This document shows, one piece after another, positions 19,522 to 28,439 of a stretch of DNA of 64,000 nt. The stretch's first letter is position 1, and the number at the start of each line of letters is the position of its first letter. The stretch comes from Acinetobacter sedimenti (lineage in GTDB: Bacteria > Pseudomonadota > Gammaproteobacteria > Pseudomonadales > Moraxellaceae). Made by a program: the position numbers and the translations under genes. The DNA is taken from positions 42,947-106,946 of the forward strand of contig NZ_JAKUML010000011.1 of the NCBI RefSeq assembly GCF_022601685.1. The letters run 5' to 3'. The notes under the pieces were generated by a model. It was given only the letters and a program-made list of their open reading frames with translations, was not told the origin of the DNA and did not search any database.

Positions 19522-20487
19522 TGTTGGCGCCGCGATCGCTTGTGGTGTCGACATTTTCATCTCTTGGATTGGATATGGAATATTGACACCTTCACGGTTA
19601 AATGCTTGTTTCACTTCAGATTGAATCTCGCTACCCGAAGCGAGAATATTGGTTTCTTTCAGGTCAATCCACCAACGCACGGTAAGGTTGACCGAGAAGT
19701 CTGCCAATGCCGTTACGATCACTGTATGCGCAGGATTACCAAGTACATTGGCGTTATTTTCCAAGATACGATTGATGATCGCTTTTGCCTTATCAATATC
19801 ATCATCATAGCCAATACCCACCACAAATTCACAGCGACGACGATTATACGCAGTGTTGACCGTGATCGGACTGGTATAAACCGTGGCATTTGGAATCACC
19901 AAACGACGACCATCATATGAGCGTAAGAAGGTCGCACGAATCTGAATGTCTTCAACTGTACCTTCCAAACCTTCGACGATGATATCATCACCAATACGGA
20001 ACGGTTCGCCAAGTAAGATCAAAATCCCTGACAATAAGTTTTGGAAAATATCTTTAAATGCAAAACCGATGGCGACGGAGCCAATACCGAGTGCACCGAT
20101 CAACTGACCCGGTGAAAAACCAGGAATGATGATCACCAATGCAACCAAAAAGCCGAGAGAAATAATCACCACACTACCGACACGGTTCAATACCATGACA
20201 AGATTTTGACGCGTATTAGCGCGTTTTAATAATGCTTTACGAATAAAATATTTGAATAGACGTGTAAGCAATAAGAAAATACAGAAAACAACAAGCCCGA
20301 TAATGATATACGGCACACGCTCCCAAAAAGCAGCGATAAATTTATTCACGATGGCATAGCTGTCACTGTATTTTTGTGATTCTTCAATGACTTTAGCCGT
20401 GGTTTTTTGTCCTGCTTCAAGCAAAACATGACCAGCCTGTTTGGCTGTTTCTGAAGCTGTAGATTCGTTACTCACAACACTTTCCAA
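19507..20487 (-). CDS. Small-conductance mechanosensitive ion channel (MscS family)
   Basis: The 326-residue inner-membrane protein has a polar Ala/Glu-rich N-terminus and transmembrane segments at about residues 50-72 and 95-118. The pore-lining helix (IGALGIGSVAIGFAFKDIFQNLLSGILIL) has the alternating Gly/Ala pattern of MscS TM3. The cytoplasmic beta domain follows (EPFRIGDDIIVEGLEGTVEDIQIRAT). It probably opens under hypo-osmotic tension. The gene is convergent with rsmE, overlapping by 15 bases, and its upstream region carries a parS-like site. Confidence 0.93.
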   Translation of the reverse strand: MESVVSNESTASETAKQAGHVLLEAGQKTTAKVIEESQKYSDSYAIVNKFIAAFWERVPYIIIGLVVFCIFLLLTRLFKYFIRKALLKRANTRQNLVMVLNRVGSVVIISLGFLVALVIIIPGFSPGQLIGALGIGSVAIGFAFKDIFQNLLSGILILLGEPFRIGDDIIVEGLEGTVEDIQIRATFLRSYDGRRLVIPNATVYTSPITVNTAYNRRRCEFVVGIGYDDDIDKAKAIINRILENNANVLGNPAHTVIVTALADFSVNLTVRWWIDLKETNILASGSEIQSEVKQAFNREGVNIPYPIQEMKMSTPQAIAAPTSSAE

Positions 20488-20600
20488 AAAATAAAAAACA
20501 GTGTGCCTGAAGCAGCAACGTCTTTCAGTTTATAAAATGTGAATTTTAGAAACATATTATGAAGTGGTAGTTTATGCTCGCTAAGCATGTTTTTAAAAAT

Positions 20601-20616
20601 TGTTCCACGTGAAACC
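20601..20616. promoter_or_regulatory. parS-like ParB-binding site
   Basis: TGTTCCACGTGAAACC matches parS in 15 of 16 positions. It lies in the divergent region between the MscS-like and SIMPL genes, 3.9 kb from the previous copy. Confidence 0.87.
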
Positions 20617-20767
20617 TCAACGATGATCGCCTTAAAATGATTTACACAAAGCGCATGATCTATTCATGATTGAGGATCGGCTTAACAAAATCAAACTGGT
20701 GAAGCACAGCAACGCAGGGCATTATTTTAAACGGTATAAAAATGACAGAATTCTTTGGAGAAATAAC

Positions 20768-21475
20768 ATGTTGAAATCAGAATTTGCAAAAACCTTTGCC
20801 ATGCTTGCTACAGGGTTAAGTTGTGTACTGATGGCGCAAAATACACTTGCTGATGCGCCTGAGCATCGCATTATCAATCTTCAGGCAGAAGCTACGCGTG
20901 AAGTGGCGAATGATGAAATGCAAGCTACGCTCTATACAGAGCTGAATGAAAAAGATGCAGCCACGCTTGCCAATAAGATCAATAGCATCGTCAATCAAGC
21001 AATGAATACAGCGAAAAGCTATCCAAAAGTTGAGATCAAAACAGGTGGTCAAAATACCTATCCTGTATACAACGACAAACAACAATTGGTGAACTGGCGT
21101 GGTCGTGCGGAAGTGATCTTGAATAGCCAAGACTTTAAGCAAACCAGTGAATTGATTGCAAAATTGCAAGAAAGCATGCAACTCGGCAATATCAATTTTG
21201 AAGTGTCTGCGGAACAGCGCAACAAAGTCGAAAGTGAGCTATATATCGAAGCGTCAAAAGCATTCCAACAACGTGCCAAGCTTTTACTTGCACCGTGGGG
21301 CGCATCGAATTATGAGTTGGTGAATCTACAACTCAATGCCAATGCAAACCGTCCAATGCCGATCTATGCGGCACGTGACGCATCATTCAAAGCTGATAGC
21401 ATTGAAAGTCAAAATATTGAAGCAGGGAATAGTGAAATTACCGTGATTGCCAATGGTAGTATTCAGTTGAAATAA
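20768..21475 (+). CDS. SIMPL-domain periplasmic or envelope protein
   Basis: The 235-residue product has a signal peptide ending near ANTLADA-type residues (NTLADAPEHR). The SIMPL (DUF541) domain follows: LQAEATREVANDEMQATL at its start, YPVYNDKQQLVNWRGRAEVIL in the middle and NSEITVIANGSIQLK at the end. SIMPL proteins are found in the periplasm or outer membrane and have been linked to stress tolerance, but no precise biochemistry is established. The ATG at 20768 is preferred to an upstream frame start at 20666, because a GGAG site precedes it and it begins the signal peptide. Confidence 0.88.
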   Translation: MLKSEFAKTFAMLATGLSCVLMAQNTLADAPEHRIINLQAEATREVANDEMQATLYTELNEKDAATLANKINSIVNQAMNTAKSYPKVEIKTGGQNTYPVYNDKQQLVNWRGRAEVILNSQDFKQTSELIAKLQESMQLGNINFEVSAEQRNKVESELYIEASKAFQQRAKLLLAPWGASNYELVNLQLNANANRPMPIYAARDASFKADSIESQNIEAGNSEITVIANGSIQLK

Positions 21476-21491
21476 GCGATTTGATCGCTGA

Positions 21492-21520
21492 AAAATACTC
21501 GCAAAAGCGAGTATTTTTTT
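21492..21520. terminator. Bidirectional terminator
   Basis: AAATACTCGC (about 21493-21502) and GCGAGTATTT (about 21507-21516) flank a 4-base AAAA loop, with an A-run before and a T-run after. It serves the SIMPL gene and, on the other strand, the small gene ending at 21559. Confidence 0.9.
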
Positions 21521-21558
21521 ACATTGAATTTCTGCGGTGGCTTTGTTGATCCAAAGGT

Positions 21559-21909
21559 TTATTGATCTAATACATCAAGTATGACTTGTGTGACATCTTG
21601 GCATAGATCACGATCATTAAAGATTTCATAAGCAGTGATGGTGACATCAGTATTCGATGGTAGGAGTTTTTGTTCTTCTTCGATCAAATGTTCGATTGGT
21701 AAAATAGTCTGTTTAATCGCAAACAGATCAATGTCTTCGAAAGGAATCTCTTCATCATCAAGAATCAGTGCATCTTGTGTCAAATACGGACGAATAATCG
21801 TCGGAATGATGGACTGAATATCAGTGATGTCAAATACGCAAATGTCACGCTCTTCATCGTTCTTTCCTAAGTTTTCTTTGGCTTCAATGATGAGATGATA
21901 GTAGGGCAT
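21559..21909 (-). CDS. Small acidic protein of unknown function
   Basis: The product is 116 residues, acidic and without signal or membrane segments. Its order of elements (YYHLIIEAKEN, VFDITDIQSII, IIRPYLTQD, then an acidic turn with EIPFEDIDLFAIKQT, and a late DVT near residue 106) resembles the short N-terminal domain that precedes toxin or TIR-like domains in some defence proteins. Here no such domain follows, because the gene ends at a terminator. The similarity is from memory and remains weak. It is transcribed leftward, away from the repeat-rich region at 21910-22336. Confidence 0.65.
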   Translation of the reverse strand: MPYYHLIIEAKENLGKNDEERDICVFDITDIQSIIPTIIRPYLTQDALILDDEEIPFEDIDLFAIKQTILPIEHLIEEEQKLLPSNTDVTITAYEIFNDRDLCQDVTQVILDVLDQ

Positions 21910-22067
21910 TAGACGATCCTCAGTAAAAATTCACATCGGGTTGATTTCATTTTACTATGCGCAAAAATTCGCCATCACGCAAGCTTTTTACATGCTTATT
22001 TACATGCTGACGAAGCATTGATACTAAACACTGATAGCAAACGCTAAAATCCCTTGATTGAAAACCT

Positions 22068-22280
22068 ACTTAAAAGCGTAATGCTGATCAGTTAAGTGAA
22101 ATTTCAGGATTACTGATTGATAAATCTCCCCCTTGCGAAACAATGTTTCTCATCTTTGAAAAAGAGGGGAATACCATTGAATTCAACACTGTATTGAATG
22201 TCGGAATACCCCCTCCTTTGAAAAAGGAGGGTTGGCGAGGATTAAAAATGCTTAACTGACTGGCATTATACTTAAAAGCG
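22068..22280. repeat. Compound repeat with terminal inverted and direct repeats (MITE-like)
   Basis: This 213-bp intergenic unit is bounded by exact 11-bp direct repeats ACTTAAAAGCG (22068-22078 and 22270-22280). It also has imperfect 23-bp inverted repeats (22074-22096 and 22251-22273, 18 of 23 matching). Inside are two hairpins: a TCTCCCCCTT...AGAGGGGA unit (22125-22170) and CCCTCCTTT-GAAA-AAGGAGGG (22211-22231). No coding potential is seen. It may be a non-autonomous mobile or REP-type element. Mobility is inference. Confidence 0.55.
22125..22170 (+). repeat. Dispersed hairpin repeat, copy A
   Basis: An outer stem TCTCCCCCTT/AGAGGGGA encloses GCGAAACAATGTTTCTCATC, whose inner hairpin is GAAAC-AAT-GTTTC. 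The same unit occurs in reverse orientation at 34555-34602 with a compensatory change in the inner stem. Confidence 0.75.
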
Positions 22281-22336
22281 GAGCTTTAAATCAGCATTCA
22301 GCAATGGAGATTAAAAAAGGCAGATAACAAGACACA

Positions 22337-23890
22337 TTAAAAGCCTGATGCGTAACCTTCTTTTGGATATTTAAACTGATATTTCAAATCCAATTGCCAC
22401 GTTTGATTTGCACCAAGTGGCTGTTGCCATTGGTAGATATTCTTTTGCCCTTGCCATTCTGTTGCTGTCGGTGCGTGGCTAAACTGATGCTCAACTTTAA
22501 GCGCATCATTTTGGCTCTGCGGTACACTTTCAAAGACGATTAAATCAATCGCTTGCGTATGGCGGTTTTGGATTTGATATTGTTTTGATAAGATTTCTAC
22601 AGTTTGTTTGCTAAATGCGCCTGTTTGGTCTTGATCACGTTGATCATTTAAGACTTTGACCAAGACTTGCTCATCTTCACCAAAGTTAAAGTGCATTTGC
22701 TCTGCACTTGGGTTTTGCCACTGACGTTGACCGATATAGTCGCCATCACGATAGAGTTTGATTTCACCACTTGGCCAGTCACCTGTAACACGTGGAATCT
22801 CGGCACTCAAATAGGCACGTTGCTGTTGCTGTGGAATCACCCATGTACTGAGTTTTGCTACATAAGATTGTTGATCAAGTGGTAGTGAAATTTGTTGCTT
22901 ACTGCTTGGCACAGAGGCACGTGTCGAGGTGGTAAATTGGGTGCTATAGGTTTGTTGCACTTGCTCAAACTGAGGAAAACGAGGTTCTTCTACACGCTTG
23001 GCACCCATCGCATCAGCAGTCGATCTTGCTTGTAATGCAACAACTTCCATCGCAACAGGCGCAGGTTCGTAAGTTGGTTCATTACGAGGTTCGTAATAGT
23101 TTACCCACCACGGATTGGGTTGGATTTGTTCAATCCGACCTTGTGGTGTATTGGTAGAAAGTGTCAATTTTACATTGTCCCAATCTTCACCTGTTTTTTG
23201 TGCAATCATCGCCATACGAGTGAGCGTGACTTGTTTCGTTGCACTATTTAGCTCAACTTTGTAGCTTGGTCGCCACGTCGCATAAGGCACTTGATAAGCA
23301 ATTTGAATCACGCCTGAAGACGGTGCATTGACATGAAGCTGTAGCCTGCGCTGATTAAAACGATGATCGCCAATCTGGTTTAAATCTTGATTAAGCTCTT
23401 GTAGGCGTTGTTCAAGTTCTTTCTTCTCTTGGTTTGCTGTGGAAATGGTGAGGTAAGCATCATAAGCCTGTTGGCGTACCGTCAACGCATTGCCTTGTTT
23501 GATATTGCCTAAAAAGGTGTTTTGTAATTCGGCGGCTTGGATTTTGGCATTCAGTTTGGCGATGTCGCTTTCCAGTTGTTTGATTTCATTTTTAAGCGCA
23601 GAAGATTCACGTCCCGCAGGTTTATCCAATGCACTATCGACACTGGTCACTGCGCCAATATCGACATTTTGTCCTTGTACTTTGATCGCAGATACATCGA
23701 AGTTGGCAGGCAATCCTTCCAGTTCAATCAAACGCTCACCTGCACGGACAGGAATGTTACGCTCGACCAAAGCACCATTAGGATAAACCGTCACATGTTG
23801 AATCGGTGCATCTTTCAATGCCAAAGCCCAACTTTGCTGTGCAATAGCACCGATGATGCAGATGCTTAAAACTGAATATTTCATGGTCAT
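22337..23890 (-). CDS. DUF4139 domain-containing exported protein
   Basis: The 517-residue product has a signal peptide (ending near QSWALA) and a DUF4140-like N-terminal strand domain (VTVYPNGALVERNIPVRAGE). A coiled coil follows at about residues 95-165 (LKNEIKQLESDIAKLNAKIQ). The C-terminal DUF4139 beta-sandwich has YQVPYATWRPSYKVELN and TGEDWDNVKLTLST. The Drosophila-to-bacteria DUF4139 family includes MuiA-type proteins linked to mucoidy, but function is not established here. The exported protein is probably periplasmic. It ends close to the compound repeat at 22068-22280. Confidence 0.85.
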   Translation of the reverse strand: MTMKYSVLSICIIGAIAQQSWALALKDAPIQHVTVYPNGALVERNIPVRAGERLIELEGLPANFDVSAIKVQGQNVDIGAVTSVDSALDKPAGRESSALKNEIKQLESDIAKLNAKIQAAELQNTFLGNIKQGNALTVRQQAYDAYLTISTANQEKKELEQRLQELNQDLNQIGDHRFNQRRLQLHVNAPSSGVIQIAYQVPYATWRPSYKVELNSATKQVTLTRMAMIAQKTGEDWDNVKLTLSTNTPQGRIEQIQPNPWWVNYYEPRNEPTYEPAPVAMEVVALQARSTADAMGAKRVEEPRFPQFEQVQQTYSTQFTTSTRASVPSSKQQISLPLDQQSYVAKLSTWVIPQQQQRAYLSAEIPRVTGDWPSGEIKLYRDGDYIGQRQWQNPSAEQMHFNFGEDEQVLVKVLNDQRDQDQTGAFSKQTVEILSKQYQIQNRHTQAIDLIVFESVPQSQNDALKVEHQFSHAPTATEWQGQKNIYQWQQPLGANQTWQLDLKYQFKYPKEGYASGF

Positions 23891-23925
23891 GCCGTCCTCA
23901 AATTTATTATGCGAATGCCAATGTT

Positions 23926-23970
23926 GTTAAAATGATTAAATCAAAAGGAGTTAAAATGATTAAATCAAAA
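23926..23970. repeat. Two-copy tandem duplication of 21 bases
   Basis: A 21-base unit beginning GTTAAAATGATTAAATC occurs at 23926-23946 and 23950-23970 (period 24) between the DUF4139 and DUF486 genes. It lies in the upstream region of the DUF4139 gene, so it might duplicate a promoter element. Confidence 0.7.
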
Positions 23971-23984
23971 AAAATATAACAACT

Positions 23985-24338
23985 CTACGCATTTTGACTG
24001 CGAAATACAAAATACACACACGCCAATAAGCACAATCCTGCCCAAAGATAATCCATTTTAAAGGGTTGTTTAAACAGGTAAATCATAAAGGGCACAAACA
24101 CGATCAAAGTCATGACCTCTTGGCTGATTTTCATCTGACCAAGTGACCAACCCTGTGCATCGAGCCAACGTGTTGCAGGAATCATAAAGCTATATTCAAG
24201 CAGTGCAATCGCCCAGCCAAATAGGACTGCTTGCCAAATGGGTGCATCGTGTAAAAATTTGAGATGACCGTACCATGCCAACGTCATAAAACAATTGGAA
24301 ATGACTAAAAATACAAAAGCCCAAGCCGTGATTGACAT
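23985..24338 (-). CDS. DUF486 (DMT-type) small membrane protein
   Basis: The 117-residue protein has four predicted transmembrane helices: about residues 5-25, 33-52, 72-88 and 95-113. Its conserved segments AWYGHLKFL, ALLEYSFMIPATRW, QMKISQEVMTLIVFVPFMI and KMDYLWAGLCLL are typical of the DUF486 family, related to drug/metabolite transporters. The substrate is unknown. It is divergent from mpl, with 231 bases between the probable starts. Confidence 0.88.
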   Translation of the reverse strand: MSITAWAFVFLVISNCFMTLAWYGHLKFLHDAPIWQAVLFGWAIALLEYSFMIPATRWLDAQGWSLGQMKISQEVMTLIVFVPFMIYLFKQPFKMDYLWAGLCLLACVYFVFRSQNA

Positions 24339-24569
24339 GTAAAACTACTCTGGAATTTTTTCATAGTGTATGTTGAAATATCACATCATGACTATAAAAA
24401 AGTCGTCAAATCCTTCTCATTTTTATCCAGTAAACACAGACATTGATCTGACAATAAAAAGCACTATCTTTTCCCGATGAGCCTTGCTATCTTGCTAGGC
24501 GAATTAAAAACAATGCGTCGCAACCGTTTGCAACGTATAGCGATAGCAAGAGAGAAGAGAGTAGTACAG

Positions 24570-25931
24570 ATGCATCTGCATATTTTGGGTATTTGTGGCA
24601 CATTCATGGGTTCATTGGCATTATTGGCACGTGAGTTAGGACATACCGTGACGGGGAGCGATCAAAACGTCTATCCACCAATGTCTACCCAACTCGAAAA
24701 TGCAGGCATCGCATTGATGCAAGGCTACGATCGGAGTCATCTACAGCCACATCCCGATTTAGTCATCGTCGGCAATGCCATGAAGCGTGCGATTGATGCG
24801 GTGGAGTATATGCTCGATGAAGGGCTTGCTTATACCTCAGGGCCTCAGTTCTTAGCCGATCATGTGCTTAAAGACAAACACGTACTTGGTGTTGCAGGGA
24901 CGCATGGTAAAACCACCACTACCACCATGCTTGCTTGGGTACTTGATCAGGCAGGACTTAATCCAGGTTTCCTCATCGGTGGTGTACCACTCGGTTTTAG
25001 TGAAAGTGCTCGATTAGGTGACAAATATTTCGTGGTTGAAGCCGATGAATATGATTCTGCATTCTTCGATAAGCGTTCTAAGTTTGTACACTATCATCCA
25101 CGCACAGCGATTCTAAATAATCTTGAATTTGACCATGCTGATATTTTTGATGATTTGGCAGCGATTCAAAAACAATTTCATCATCTAGTACGTACCATTC
25201 CAAGCACAGGTCGCATCATTGCACCCATCACTGAAACCCATATTGACGAAGTCTTAGAAATGGGCTGTTGGACGCCAGTGACACGTACAGGTTTTGCGGT
25301 CGAAGATCAAGTTGAACTTTCCGCAGAGCTGATCTTAGCCGATGGTAGTCACTTCAAAGTGTTGCATTTCGGCATTGAAAAAGGCGAAGTGCAATGGACG
25401 ATGACAGGTCAACACAGTGTCGCCAATGCACTGGCAACCATCGCCGCAGCAGAGCATGTCGGTGTAAGTATCCATCAAGCTTGTGAAGCATTATCGAACT
25501 TCGGTGGCGTGAAACGTCGCATGGAGTTACTCGATACCATCAACGGTATTGAAGTTTATGACGACTTTGCCCACCACCCAACAGCGATCGAAACTACGCT
25601 GGACGGTGCACGCAAACGTCTCGGCGAACGTCGTCTATGGGCGATCATCGAGCCACGCTCGAACACCATGCGGATGGGTAGCCACAAAGCAGGACTTGCA
25701 CACTCGGCACGTGTTGCTGATGAGGTGATTTGGTATCAGCCAGAAGGTTTGGATTGGGACTTACAGCCTGTGGTCGAAGCATCAAGCAACTCAGCACATG
25801 TCAGTCAATCTCTCGATCAAATCATTGAACGTGTAAAAAATGAAACACAATCAGGCGATGCAGTGGTGATCATGTCCAATGGTGGCTTTGGTGGATTGCA
25901 TCAAAAGTTGATTCAAGCTTTAAAAGGCTGA
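24570..25931 (+). CDS. mpl: UDP-N-acetylmuramate:L-alanyl-gamma-D-glutamyl-meso-diaminopimelate ligase
   Basis: Mpl joins recycled murein tripeptide to UDP-MurNAc, returning it to peptidoglycan synthesis. From the ATG at 24570 the protein has 453 residues. The N-terminal Rossmann motif is HILGICGTFMGSLALLARELGH, the ATP-binding loop VAGTHGKTTTTTM, the metal site VEADEYDSAF, and the C-terminal substrate domain has DDFAHHPTAIETTL. An in-frame start at 24477 would add 31 basic residues ahead of the Rossmann strand and is rejected. Together with anmK and mupP, the window holds three recycling genes. Confidence 0.95.
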   Translation: MHLHILGICGTFMGSLALLARELGHTVTGSDQNVYPPMSTQLENAGIALMQGYDRSHLQPHPDLVIVGNAMKRAIDAVEYMLDEGLAYTSGPQFLADHVLKDKHVLGVAGTHGKTTTTTMLAWVLDQAGLNPGFLIGGVPLGFSESARLGDKYFVVEADEYDSAFFDKRSKFVHYHPRTAILNNLEFDHADIFDDLAAIQKQFHHLVRTIPSTGRIIAPITETHIDEVLEMGCWTPVTRTGFAVEDQVELSAELILADGSHFKVLHFGIEKGEVQWTMTGQHSVANALATIAAAEHVGVSIHQACEALSNFGGVKRRMELLDTINGIEVYDDFAHHPTAIETTLDGARKRLGERRLWAIIEPRSNTMRMGSHKAGLAHSARVADEVIWYQPEGLDWDLQPVVEASSNSAHVSQSLDQIIERVKNETQSGDAVVIMSNGGFGGLHQKLIQALKG

Positions 25932-26343
25932 GTTCACAGGTGAGTCACTTGTAAACTTTTGCAATACTTTTTGAAAAAAATACATAATCAGCACGATCAA
26001 AGCGCTAGACTTTGGTCGTGTAGAATTTTAAAAATCGCTAAGCTTAATTTTTATAAAATAAATTATAATCAATGGTTTGAGGTAAATTTTATCATTGTCA
26101 TTTTTATCGAAGATTGGCAGTTTTAGACCAAAGCATGATTGTTCAACCATGCAAAGCAAGTTTTACTAAGTTCAGAATAAACATCATTTGATGTATTGTG
26201 ATATTTGTCATGCTCCCGATCATGAATACGACTCATGCAAGCAGTCATGCAACCTCGCATTTGACAACATGTATGGCGAAGCGTGAAACAACATACAAAT
26301 AGAACAACACATCAACGGACATAGCAAGCGAAGGGAAAGCCAA
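25932..26343. other. Intergenic region upstream of acs
   Basis: I see no gene. The region is AT-rich on the left, and closer to acs it contains several CATG-centred short repeats (ATCATGAATACGACTCATGC, then AGTCATGCAACC). It must contain the acs promoter, but I cannot assign elements confidently. Confidence 0.5.
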
Positions 26344-28287
26344 ATGAATGAAATCTATCCAGTGCCAGAGCAATTTGCCACAACCGCACGTACCAACCTC
26401 GAAGAATATGAAGCACGTTATCAGCAGTCGATCGACGATCCTGAAGGCTTTTGGGTAGAGCAGGCAAAAATCATTGACTGGATTAAACCCTTTACCAAAG
26501 TCAAAGACACCAATTTTGATCGAGATAATTTTAAAATTGAATGGTTTGAAGATGGTGAGTTGAATGTCGCTGCCAACTGTCTTGATCGTCATCTCAAAGA
26601 ACATCCACACAAGCCTGCGATCATTTGGGAAGGTGACCACCCATCTCGTCATAAGATCGTATCGTTTAAAGAATTGCACGATGAAGTCTGCCGTTTTGCC
26701 AATGTTTTGAAAAAGCGTGGGATTGGCAAAGGCGACCGTGTGGTACTGTATATGCCAATGGTGACAGAAGCTGCTGTAGCCATGCTCGCCTGCGCACGTA
26801 TAGGTGCAGTGCATTGCGTGGTATTCGGTGGTTTCTCTCCTGATTCATTAGCGAGTCGTATTGAAGATTCACAAGCAAAATTGGTCATCACTGCAGACTC
26901 AGGCTTACGTGGTGGCAAGCTGTTACCACTGAAAGAAAATGTCGATGCGGCACTTGAGATCGCAGGGACGGAAAGCGTAGAAAATGTCATCGTGGTCTAT
27001 CGCAATGCCAACCCAATCGACATGAAAGAAGGGCGTGACCTGTGGTATCACCTTGAAATCATGGAAGTCAATGCAGACTGTCCACCTGAGCCGATGAAAG
27101 CGGAAGATCCGTTATTTATTCTCTATACCTCAGGTTCAACTGGTAAACCAAAAGGCGTATTGCATACCACAGGTGGCTATCTTGTCTATGCGACCAGTAC
27201 CTTCAAAGAAGTCTTCGATGTGAAGCAAGATGATGTGTATTGGTGTACCGCAGATATTGGCTGGATTACAGGACATTCTTACTTGATCTATGGACCACTT
27301 GCCAATGGGACAACCACGGTGATGTTCGAAGGTGTGCCACAATATCCATCGTGGGCACGTATCGGCCATGTGGTCGATAAACACAAAGTGTCGATACTCT
27401 ACACCGCACCAACGGCGATCCGTGCCATGATGCGTGAGGGCGATGCTTATGTGCGTGAAAGTAATCGTAGTAGCTTGCGTCTGCTTGGGTCAGTCGGTGA
27501 GCCGATCAACCCTGAAGCGTGGAATTGGTACTATGAGGTGGTCGGTGAAGGACGTTGCCCGATCGTCGATACATGGTGGCAGACAGAAACAGGCGGAATT
27601 TTGATTGCACCATTACCGGGTGCGATTGACTTGAAGCCAGGTTCAGCGACCAAGCCATTCTTCGGAGTTAAACCGGCACTGGTCGATGGTGAAGGTCAAG
27701 TAGTTGAAGGTGCGGCAGAAGGTAATCTCGTCATTCAAGACTCATGGCCGGGTCAAATGCGTGATATTTGGGGTGATCATGAACGCTTCCTCGAAGCTTA
27801 TTTCTCTACATTCCCAGGCAACTATTTCACTGGTGACGGCTCACGTCGTGACGAAGATGGTTACTACTGGATCACTGGCCGTGTCGATGATGTATTGAAT
27901 GTGTCGGGTCATCGTCTTGGTACAGCAGAGATCGAAAGTGCATTGGTACTGCATGAAGCGGTTGCCGAAGCTGCGGTGGTCGGTATGCCTCACGAGATCA
28001 AAGGGCAAGGCATCTGTACATTCGTGACCTTACAAGCGGGTGTAGATGAGAGCGAAGAACTGCGTAAAGAATTGGTGCAATGGGTACGTAAAGTGATGGG
28101 GCCTGTAGCCAGTCCTGATGCGCTACACTGGGCACCTGCACTACCTAAAACCCGTTCGGGTAAGATCATGCGTCGCATCTTGCGTAAGATCGTTGCCAAT
28201 GAGCAAGACAGTATCGGCGATACCTCGACCTTGGCAGAACCGCAAGTGGTCGAGCAATTGATCATTACGGTACATGGGCAGAAGTAA
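26344..28287 (+). CDS. acs: Acetyl-CoA synthetase
   Basis: Acs activates acetate to acetyl-CoA through acetyl-AMP, feeding the TCA cycle and glyoxylate shunt. The 647-residue protein is full length. Its motifs are the P-loop-like [22 protein letters not shown], the hinge [20 protein letters not shown] and the C-terminal [16 protein letters not shown], whose lysine is acetylated in homologues by Pat-type enzymes. The start follows a purine-rich AAGGGAAAG site. A hairpin terminator lies 30 bases downstream, before the restriction-modification genes. Confidence 0.96.
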   Translation: MNEIYPVPEQFATTARTNLEEYEARYQQSIDDPEGFWVEQAKIIDWIKPFTKVKDTNFDRDNFKIEWFEDGELNVAANCLDRHLKEHPHKPAIIWEGDHPSRHKIVSFKELHDEVCRFANVLKKRGIGKGDRVVLYMPMVTEAAVAMLACARIGAVHCVVFGGFSPDSLASRIEDSQAKLVITADSGLRGGKLLPLKENVDAALEIAGTESVENVIVVYRNANPIDMKEGRDLWYHLEIMEVNADCPPEPMKAEDPLFILYTSGSTGKPKGVLHTTGGYLVYATSTFKEVFDVKQDDVYWCTADIGWITGHSYLIYGPLANGTTTVMFEGVPQYPSWARIGHVVDKHKVSILYTAPTAIRAMMREGDAYVRESNRSSLRLLGSVGEPINPEAWNWYYEVVGEGRCPIVDTWWQTETGGILIAPLPGAIDLKPGSATKPFFGVKPALVDGEGQVVEGAAEGNLVIQDSWPGQMRDIWGDHERFLEAYFSTFPGNYFTGDGSRRDEDGYYWITGRVDDVLNVSGHRLGTAEIESALVLHEAVAEAAVVGMPHEIKGQGICTFVTLQAGVDESEELRKELVQWVRKVMGPVASPDALHWAPALPKTRSGKIMRRILRKIVANEQDSIGDTSTLAEPQVVEQLIITVHGQK

Positions 28288-28314
28288 GCTCTCGTACTTG
28301 AATTGGTTGTAAAT

Positions 28315-28349
28315 AAAAATCTAGCTTCTGCAAATGGGCTAGATTTTTG
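28315..28349 (+). terminator. Terminator after acs
   Basis: AAATCTAGC (28317-28325) and GCTAGATTT (28338-28346) form a 9-bp stem followed by T residues. Confidence 0.85.
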
Positions 28350-28439
28350 TATTTGGGATTGTGTGTGAATTGCTCAGTTCTATTGTCATTTTGACTACAC
28401 TAGGGCAAACTTACTTTAGTGCACTAACCTAATTATCCA

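Noticed and set aside
22125..22231. Repeated hairpins considered as a CRISPR array
   Set aside because: There are only two unlike hairpins, no equal-length direct repeats and spacers, and no cas genes.
24477..24569. Upstream start for mpl
   Set aside because: The extension is basic and lies before the Rossmann strand that begins MHLHILG; the ATG at 24570 fits the family.
26245..26814. A 189-codon antisense frame at the start of acs
   Set aside because: It lies opposite a conserved enzyme, has no recognisable motif or ribosome site, and is explained by codon bias of acs.
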